A DNA stretch of 24,340 nucleotides from Perkinsus marinus ATCC 50983 (Eukaryota; Perkinsozoa; Perkinsida; Perkinsidae). The notes under the pieces are model-generated. The model was given only the letters and a program-made list of their open reading frames with translations, did no database searches and was not told the origin of the DNA. The translations under genes were made by a program, and so were the position numbers. Where the stretch lies: NCBI RefSeq assembly GCF_000006405.1, contig NW_003206145.1, positions 29,225-53,564 of the forward strand, written 5' to 3'. This document shows positions 19,027 to 24,340 of the stretch, piece by piece; within the stretch, counting starts at the first letter, position 1; each line of letters begins with the position of its first letter.

Positions 19027-19341
19027 TAGTAGTAGTAGTGCAAGATGGCCGTATCGATGGTCATTGGCCTCCGTCCCATCAGTCGTTCTCGTAAGGAGGC
19101 CCAAGCAGCCCAGCTAGCCGAGAAGGAGGCTAAGAAGAAGATCAGGCCCGAGGATATGTTCAAAGGTTCGTACCACTCCTCGTTCACTTCGGGTGTGCAA
19201 GTAGTGTCCTCAGAGCAAACAGACAAGTACTCCCAATTCGATGAGAGTGGCATCCCTACTCACGACGCAGCTGGAGAGAAGCTCGCCAAGAGTGCTTATA
19301 AGAAGCTCCACAAGGAATGGGAAAAGCAGAGACGCTTGTAA
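16517..19341 (+). CDS. GLNS: Glutaminyl-tRNA synthetase with CysRS-like C-terminal tail
   Basis: Class I GlnRS; charges tRNA-Gln in the cytosol. Exons: 16517-16590, 16637-16765, 16812-16886, 16934-16984, 17031-17438, 17489-17601, 17650-17819, 17868-17939, 17984-18029, 18095-18195, 18236-18370, 18424-18514, 18554-18637, 18685-18761, 18808-18944, 19083-19341; 673 aa, exact frame, all GT-AG. Landmarks: [16 protein letters not shown] (HIGH motif), [73 protein letters not shown] (KMSKS-like), [41 protein letters not shown]. Introns 1 and 2 are family-1 elements and both 46 nt. The last exon adds a Lys/Glu-rich tail with [19 protein letters not shown], like the end of eukaryotic cysteinyl-tRNA synthetases. 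It is joined by a 138-nt intron containing a TAG microsatellite. Without that splice the protein stops at the first TAG (18945 region). Confidence 0.9.
16591..16628 (+). repeat. Intronic element family 1, copy e
   Basis: GTATCTTAGGTTCAAG, then GGATACAGATTAGGTCC, beginning exactly at the donor of GlnRS intron 1 (16591-16636). Same orientation as the gene. Confidence 0.75.
16766..16803 (+). repeat. Intronic element family 1, copy f
   Basis: GTATCTTAGGTTGCCC, then GGAAGATACAAATCAGGTC, beginning exactly at the donor of GlnRS intron 2 (16766-16811). Copy e, one exon upstream, shares the first 12 bases exactly and the same intron length of 46 nt. Confidence 0.8.
18945..19040. repeat. TAG microsatellite at 5' splice site of last GlnRS intron
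   Basis: About 25 perfect TAG units, one TGG, then five more TAG units, beginning inside the donor GG|GTAG. Copy number is likely to vary between strains. Confidence 0.95.
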
Positions 19342-19528
19342 TGATAACGCCTTTGGAATACTCCCCGACACATGGGCCATTTCGACAGGTACGAAAGCAA
19401 CCACTGAATCCACACAGTCCTTAGCCGCTGATCCTTCATTCATCGTTAAGAGTTTCTTCTACGTTCCTCTTGGCGCCTTGTAGTTGGATTGCAATTCGTT
19501 GGAGGAGGGAGTTCAGCTCGATTAGGCC

Positions 19529-20242
19529 ATGTTGGGCTCAAAACTGAAGCCTTTACCGACAAGTATACTCTTCCATAGGCGACTGTTCCTCGTCACTGCA
19601 GTCGGCAGTCCACTTTATGTGAGATTTAGTACAGTCGTGAATGGTAAGGCATCCGGGGAGTGCTTCAACGGCCACCATGCCACGCCGTGCCCCCTCCTAC
19701 TCTTACCCCCAGCAGAAGAGGGAGACAATTCAGTTAAAACAGCAGTACGAAAGCATACATCTCGACGGGTGTTGGAGGAGGCCCACGTCGACCCTATACT
19801 GGCGAAGGCTAAGAAGGCTCTGTGGAGGCTTAGTGCTGTCCCGGATGGTAGGGCCTTTGAGAGGGTTTGGTCATTGAGTCTGATGGTCAGAGATCGTCGA
19901 TCCATGTGATGAGGCGGAGGTGGTCCGGTGGTATGAACGGAAGCTGGCGGCTAAGGCGAGTAGGAAGGTAGAGAGGCAGAAGGAGAAGGAGGCACTTGCT
20001 ACGAGGAAGATGATACGATTGGGTAATTTTGTGGCGCAGTGACGGTATCGCTAGGTGTTGATGGCGTCACAGGGAGGTTGGCCCTTCGTCAGCTGGACAT
20101 GGGAAGTCTCCGTCCTCGTGAACTAGTGGCGAAGGCGCCTAAACTGAGGTCTCTGCTAGATCCCAATACCATCCCTTCCTCAACTGCAGAGGATCACGAG
20201 ATGTACTACTTGTGGAGGAGGGCCTTTAGTCCCATGCTGTAG
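19529..20242 (+). CDS. Unrecognised 189-aa protein, possibly mitochondrial
   Basis: Model: exons 19529-19643, 19713-19847, 19891-20022, 20055-20242. All junctions are GT-AG (first donor GTAAGG with a strong pyrimidine tract) and the frame is exact. The N-terminus is basic and hydrophobic without acidic residues (MLGSKLKPLPTSILFHRRLF), which would suit a mitochondrial presequence. The body is rich in charged helices (EEAHVDPILAKAKKALWRL, EVVRWYERKLAAKASRKVER) and ends with YYLWRRAFSPML. I recognise no family. Directly after the stop another frame continues coding-like (YRWYDEVCRVLTPEGGDPP, then a basic RGRKKK stretch to about 20390). So the true C-terminus may be longer, through an unrecognised splice or a sequence error near 20240. 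Confidence 0.55.
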
Positions 20243-20510
20243 ATACCGGTGGTACGATGAGGTTTGTCGGGTCCTTACACCAGAGGGTGGTGACCCTCCT
20301 TCAGTAGAGCAGAAGAGGGGGAGGAAGAAGAAGCAGCCAATGGAGGAGGAGGGCCAGTCGGTGGAGGCGGCAGCCCTTGCAACAGGATGATATCATGGCT
20401 CCACGATGACTACCGATAATTATTACTCTGGTTTTACTTTTAACCTTGCTGCTGTCGATCGATCCTCGCGTTGAGGCCCCTGGGGAGGAGCTCTCCTTGT
20501 CATCAGTTGA
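20243..20510. other. Intergenic DNA before EF-Ts, possibly the tail of the preceding gene
   Basis: Its first 150 bp contain the coding-like continuation described under the preceding gene (20246-20390, rich in Lys, Arg and Glu). The rest presumably holds the EF-Ts promoter. No clear element is seen. Confidence 0.35.
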
Positions 20511-22153
20511 ATGGCTTTGCTCTCTAGAAGCCTCCTCGGCCCCTCATACGCTGTTGGAAGGCTCGTGTGGGGCTGCCCCTCCTTGATGGGACGTAGCTTC
20601 TGTGCATCTCCTCAGCAGGCGTACAAGCCCTCCATGGCCTTGGTAGTAACCTTGGAGTACCCCTCCTGTTCGGCATACCTCAGGTCCAAGAGCTGCGGAA
20701 GAGGACGGGTGCTTCCATCAGTAAGTGCCGAGATGCCCTAGCCGATGAGGGTAGGCAGGCAGTCTTGCATCGTCTCCAACGTGACTGGTGTTGGTGCAGG
20801 TGGTGATGTCGAGAAGGCTATGACGTGGTTGAAGAAGAGGGGGATCCAATCAGCCAGTGAGAAGACCTTCCGACGGGTATAGAGGGTGGAAGGTAGGATT
20901 AACATGCGATGGTCCTCTGTAGGCCGGGGAAGGCGTGGTAGCGGCAGCAGTCCGTGGTCACTATGGAGCTCTGGTTGAGGTAGAGAAGGAGGCTCTCGCC
21001 TCGTCATGCTGTCATTGAGTAGATCTCATGCGAGACGGATTTTGTTGGTCGGACCCCCCTCCTCATCGAGTTTGCTCACACTCTAGCGGACTTGGTCACC
21101 GAGACGCCGTATCTCGGCTCTGATGTCGAAGGCCTCCTCGTGGAGGGCATGCTTAAAGGGTGGGCCTCTTGAGAGTTCATGTCGATGATTATCATCATCA
21201 TCAGACCAGTCAAGGTCGACACTACCCTAGTTATGGAAGACCACCGTCCGAGGCAGGAGCTACAGAGCTTGAAGGTCAGCGATGCTATCTTGGAGATCAG
21301 CTCAATTCTGGGGGAAAATATCGGCCTCAAGCGGGTGGCCACTATAGGACATTCACCGGGTAAAAGACTGGCTCTGCGTTCTTTGGCGTTTATGCAACTT
21401 CCACGACTGTAATTTATCGAGACCATATGCTTTCAGACACCACTCCTCCCGATTCGCACATCTTCCATTACGTCCACTCAGCAATCAATGGCAACCAATG
21501 TCGGGACGTCGGCAAACTAGCGAGTCTGGTGATGGTGGGGAAGTCCGGCCAAGTAGGTCTGGGGACGATACCGTGTGGCTACTTGTCACCACCACAGGGA
21601 GGCGGTATGGTCGATGAAGACACCCTCGCCTTCATCGGTAAGGTCATCGCCATGCAAGTAGTGGCTAAACGACCGAAGTACATCCAAGTCGGGGACGTTC
21701 CTAAGGGTGGGAAGGCCTGAAAAGGAGTAATCGTGATGCGCTGTCGTAGATGTACTTGAGGCAGAGAGGCAGATAGGGAGGGCTGCCCATTTGGCCGGAG
21801 GAGGGAAGGAGATCCCCGACCAAGTCTTGGAAAATATCCTAGATGGTACTCTCTCAGCTGAGGGGGGGCGGGCTATTTTTCCGAGTGCGTGCAGGTAAGG
21901 CCGCCAAGATGCGTGCTGAAGATACGTTGTATGAGATGGAGATCCTTCTACCACCATCGTCGGGCCAGTCAGAGAATAATAAGGCTGAGACAGTTGGTGG
22001 GCGGAGCGTAGCGATTCATGTTTTGTAATTTTTATCGTCAGGAGAAAGGCTGCGGAAGCTTGGCTTGGTCGTTCAAGATTTCCGCTTTATGGGAGTGGGG
22101 TTGTGATGCATGGTACTGCGTTTCGAAAGAAAAGGGTTTCGGTGAAAGGTTGA
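20511..22153 (+). CDS. TSFM: Elongation factor Ts, mitochondrial
   Basis: EF-Ts is the nucleotide-exchange factor for EF-Tu in organelles. Exons: 20511-20642, 20684-20750, 20800-20876, 20923-20979, 21023-21159, 21205-21359, 21437-21706, 21750-21845, 21895-22000, 22042-22153; 402 aa, exact frame. The N-terminus MALLSRSLLGPSYAVGRLVW is a convincing presequence. The UBA-like domain follows: ELRKRTGASISKCRDALADE, then GDVEKAMTWLKKRGI. The hallmark CETDFVGR is present, then the core ILGENIGLKRVATI and the C-terminal IAMQVVAKRPKYIQVGDVPK, VLEAERQIGRAA and GKAAKMRAEDTLYEMEILLP. The end is basic (AFRKKRVSVKG). The last intron (22001-22041) seems to be GC-AG and coincides with a family-2 element; the others are GT-AG. 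A vertical copy from the mitochondrial ancestor is expected; a plastid origin is not excluded. Confidence 0.9.
22000..22027 (+). repeat. Intronic element family 2, copy 2 (EF-Ts intron)
   Basis: GGCGGAGCGTAGCGATTCATG sits at the very start of the 41-nt EF-Ts intron 22001-22041, so that GC of the element serves as donor. The end of this intron (TTTATCGTCAG) also resembles the end of the SIN3 intron (CTTATCGTCCAG), so the element may span most of the intron. Confidence 0.65.
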
Positions 22154-22217
22154 TAGCAATTGAGCTTCATAATACCACCGTTGAGGCCGCCTTCATGACA
22201 GTTGTAATTTATTCATT

Positions 22218-23566
22218 ATGCCTTCCACCGACCTCAGTAAGTTCGATGGTGTCTATCTATCAGTGGCCCAGCAGGTGGGGGCCATCGAGCCTCTGTTGGA
22301 CTCCTTCTTTAGCTTCCTTGAAAGGAAGACTGACTTCATGACGGGTGGGTGAGGGAGGGGTCTTCGGTTAACTACAATCCACATTTTAGGTGAGACTAGT
22401 CCCGGCGCCGCTCGAGATATGGTCACGAGATGCTTCGATAAGCATTATCAGATTGCCATGCAGCGGAAGGAGGCTGATGCTGTGAGGAACAAGTAAGACT
22501 GTGGCCCCTATGGTTTGTATGAGTAATCCTTAGGCGTGAGGATGAGGAGAGGAAGGCGCGGGCCAGAGCTCAGAGGAAGGCCGATATGGAGGAATATGAG
22601 GCTCGGAAACGTCGACAGGAAGTGGAGGAGGAGAAAGAGCCCAAGATAGTAGAGGTAGTGGTGGTGGAGCGAGAGGCCGGTCGAAGAGTTCAATGGTAGG
22701 TAACGGAAGAGGAGGAAGAGGCGATCAAGAAGGATGAGGCTATGAAGGTAGTCTTAGTGATGGGGGGCGGTTGCTACTTGAAAGTTGTCCTCTACAGGAG
22801 GCTGAAAAGGAGAATGCTGATGATGATAATACGGAGGAGGATGAAGATAGTACCCCTCCTCCTCCTGGCAATGGTGGCAGCACTGACAAATACACTTGGA
22901 CGCAGACTCTCAGTGTAGGTCTACGGATGGTGGGGTCTCTCTAGTACTCTTACCTAGGCCGTTGAGGTGTACATCCCAGTGAGGCCTGGCACTCGGGCTA
23001 GGGACGTGAAGATTAGCTTAGGAGCCGACAAGGTGGGTATTATACCACGTTAGGATTGCTTGACTGTCGTCCTGTAGGTGACGGTGGCTACCAATGCTGA
23101 AGGGGAGATCATTAAGGGCGAATGGAATGGCCGTATCAAAGCTGATGATTCTATGTGGACTCTCGAAGACAACAAGATGATACATGTACTGCTCGGGAGG
23201 CCGCGCTCATGGCTAGTATCCTCTTCTTAGTTGTCGTTGGACAAGTACGATGGCATGCGGTGGTGGTCGTGTGTTGTGAAGGGTGATGCCGAAATCGATA
23301 CGAAAAAGATCGTACCGGAAAACTCGAAATTGAGTGACCTCGATGGAGAGACCAGATCGACTGTGGAAAAGATGATGTCGGGAAGTCGCGATGTTGGGGA
23401 TGTCGGAGGGCATGGGATCAGGTACGATCAACAGAGGAAGCAAATGGGGTTACCGACGAGCGACCAGCAGAAGCAGGCCGATTTATTAGAGAAATTCAAG
23501 AAGGCCCATCCCGAGATGGATTTCTCCAACGCTAAGATCAACTATGGTGGAGGGATGAACCTTTAG
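22218..23566 (+). CDS. NUDC: NudC nuclear-distribution protein
   Basis: NudC is an Hsp90 co-chaperone acting with the dynein/LIS1 pathway in the cytoplasm. Exons: 22218-22345, 22391-22492, 22534-22654, 22700-22747, 22798-22914, 22958-23032, 23078-23185, 23231-23376, 23422-23566; 329 aa (human 331), exact frame, all GT-AG. Domains: N-terminal NudC block [18 protein letters not shown] (residues 30-47), a long charged coiled coil ([20 protein letters not shown] onward) and an acidic linker. The CS/p23-like domain follows ([62 protein letters not shown]). The C-terminal conserved tail is [20 protein letters not shown] and [10 protein letters not shown]. Intron 23377-23421 is 45 nt with no in-frame stop, so retaining it would just add 15 residues. 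The ATG is 64 bp after the EF-Ts stop. Confidence 0.93.
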
Positions 23567-23902
23567 GAGTTTCTGCTATGATGAGGCTATTGCTCGACTT
23601 CTTTTTGGTAGGAGTAGAACACGTAACAGACACCCGATTGGATACAGCAGTGTTGTGTTCATCATAGGGGGCGTTACCTTTATAATGTTCTAACCCGGCG
23701 TGGCAATATTGCATACCCGCCAGCACATGTATGTCGACCATTGGAGCATTTCTTATCGGACCCACCCCGTCTTTGGGGCGGGCGTATGTCCCTGTTGCCA
23801 TGAGTATGGGGCAATATCAGGAACGTGAGAGCGAAGAAATGACCTCCTTGGAATGATGGGAAATAATTTCACTTGTAACACAAGCATCAACCCATGGGGA
23901 AA
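23567..23902. other. Convergent 3' intergenic region
   Basis: Lies between the NudC stop (+) and the SET-gene stop (-). A minus-strand frame at 23538-23801 has no recognisable content. The stretch should contain both 3' untranslated regions. It includes the pair CGCCCGCCCC/GGGGCGGG near 23775, a minor GC box-like sequence. Confidence 0.4.
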
Positions 23903-24340
23903 TCATGACAGTTTACAAGGGGTTCTGCCCGGATGCCGCAACTTCCACCCTGCCCAAAAAAGGGCTCCATAATTAGCGAACAACTCGCTACCTAAAATGG
24001 ACATACTTCTTCCACCCCCTATGGTGACACCCTCACCCTCATCAATATCTCGTATTGCAACTATAACAGCGCAGCCCTCTTTGGGTCTCTTGTCAAAGTG
24101 GACATTATAATACTCCGCATTACGACAATCGTTTATGTACCTCCCAGGGGTATCAACATCATCCGAAGCGTCTATGTAACTGATGTACCATCGACTTGAT
24201 CATATTAAAGAGCAGCAGCCTACAGGACACCCCGAGTCGCATCAAGTACATCCTGTCGGCTCTTTGGGTGGATTCCTCCTCAACAAGTGCCTATCCAGTA
24301 TAGTAGCCCGAAACGGGAGGAGGCTGCTACCGTCGTAAAA
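23903..24340 (-). CDS. SET-domain protein, C-terminal part (5' end outside window)
   Basis: Minus-strand exons seen: 24179-24037 and 23991-23903, with GT-AG introns 24223-24180 and 24036-23992. A further upstream exon ends at 24224 (its start is unresolved, but it includes DVLDATRGVL). Joined, they read YIDASDDVDTPGRYINDCRN, then YNVHFDKRP, GCAVIVAIRDIDEGSELFAN and YGALFW. This is the second half of a SET lysine-methyltransferase fold: the pseudo-knot region R-[FY]-I-N-x-x, then V(I/V)A-x-RDI-x-x-G-x-E-L-x-x-[DN]-YG. The usual NHS/NHC histidine is Asp here (INDC), seen in divergent SET proteins, so activity and substrate cannot be inferred. It ends with a short basic tail and a TGA at 23905-23903. 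Confidence 0.75.

Noticed and set aside
18873-19253. Minus-strand ORFs with polytyrosine or polyleucine
   Set aside because: They are translations of the TAG microsatellite opposite GlnRS.
19641-19877. Plus-strand frame beginning MPRRAPSYSYPQQKRETIQL as an alternative start
   Set aside because: Its beginning falls inside a well-formed intron (GTAAGG donor, long pyrimidine tract), and it loses the frame of the downstream conserved-looking exons.
1-24340. Prokaryotic features (operons, CRISPR, IS elements, Shine-Dalgarno sites)
   Set aside because: The window is eukaryotic with spliceosomal introns throughout; no direct-repeat array of CRISPR type is present.

Overview
The window is nuclear DNA from a eukaryotic microbe with small, very intron-dense genes. 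Nearly every intron is GT-AG and 31-60 nt long, mostly 43-50, and intergenic gaps are as short as 64-67 bp. With about 50% GC and no prokaryotic signals, this fits a protist. My best guess is an alveolate of the Perkinsus/early dinoflagellate type, but that is inference and not proven here. Splice models were built by hand from conserved protein blocks. For SIN3, the RRM protein, the carrier, EngB, GlnRS, EF-Ts and NudC the exon lengths sum to an exact multiple of three.

Layout. 23-3564 (+): C-terminal part of a SIN3 co-repressor, about 20 exons, running off the left edge. 3565-8132: gene-poor, with hairpins and a decayed minus-strand mobile-element relic including a gag-like fragment. 8133-9776 (-): three-RRM RNA-binding protein. 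9844-11022 (-): TFIIH subunit Tfb4/p34, uninterrupted by introns. 11299-12723 (-): leucyl/phenylalanyl-tRNA-protein transferase homologue. 13103-13812 (-): extra copies of a terminal carrier exon. 13800-15013 (-): mitochondrial carrier. 15158-16271 (-): EngB/YihA GTPase. 16517-19341 (+): glutaminyl-tRNA synthetase with an unusual C-terminal tail. 19529-20242 (+): unrecognised protein. 20511-22153 (+): mitochondrial EF-Ts. 22218-23566 (+): NudC. 23903-24340 (-): C-terminal part of a SET-domain protein, cut by the right edge.

The genes are mostly housekeeping: transcription (SIN3, Tfb4, SET), translation (GlnRS, EF-Ts, EngB, L/F transferase), transport (carrier) and dynein/chaperone function (NudC). 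They do not form one pathway. EF-Ts has a presequence-like N-terminus and, with EngB, points to organelle translation.

The most novel signal is in the introns. Six introns or intron parts share a short element with GTATCTT/AAGATAC inverted ends, present in both orientations relative to the host gene. A second family shares a GCGGAGCGAAGCG core in three introns. Both look like introner-type (intron-creating) elements. Two further introns are TAG-triplet microsatellites starting at the 5' splice site. Two conserved genes carry apparent single lesions (a TAG in EngB and a one-base frame slip in the transferase) that may be sequence errors or real.
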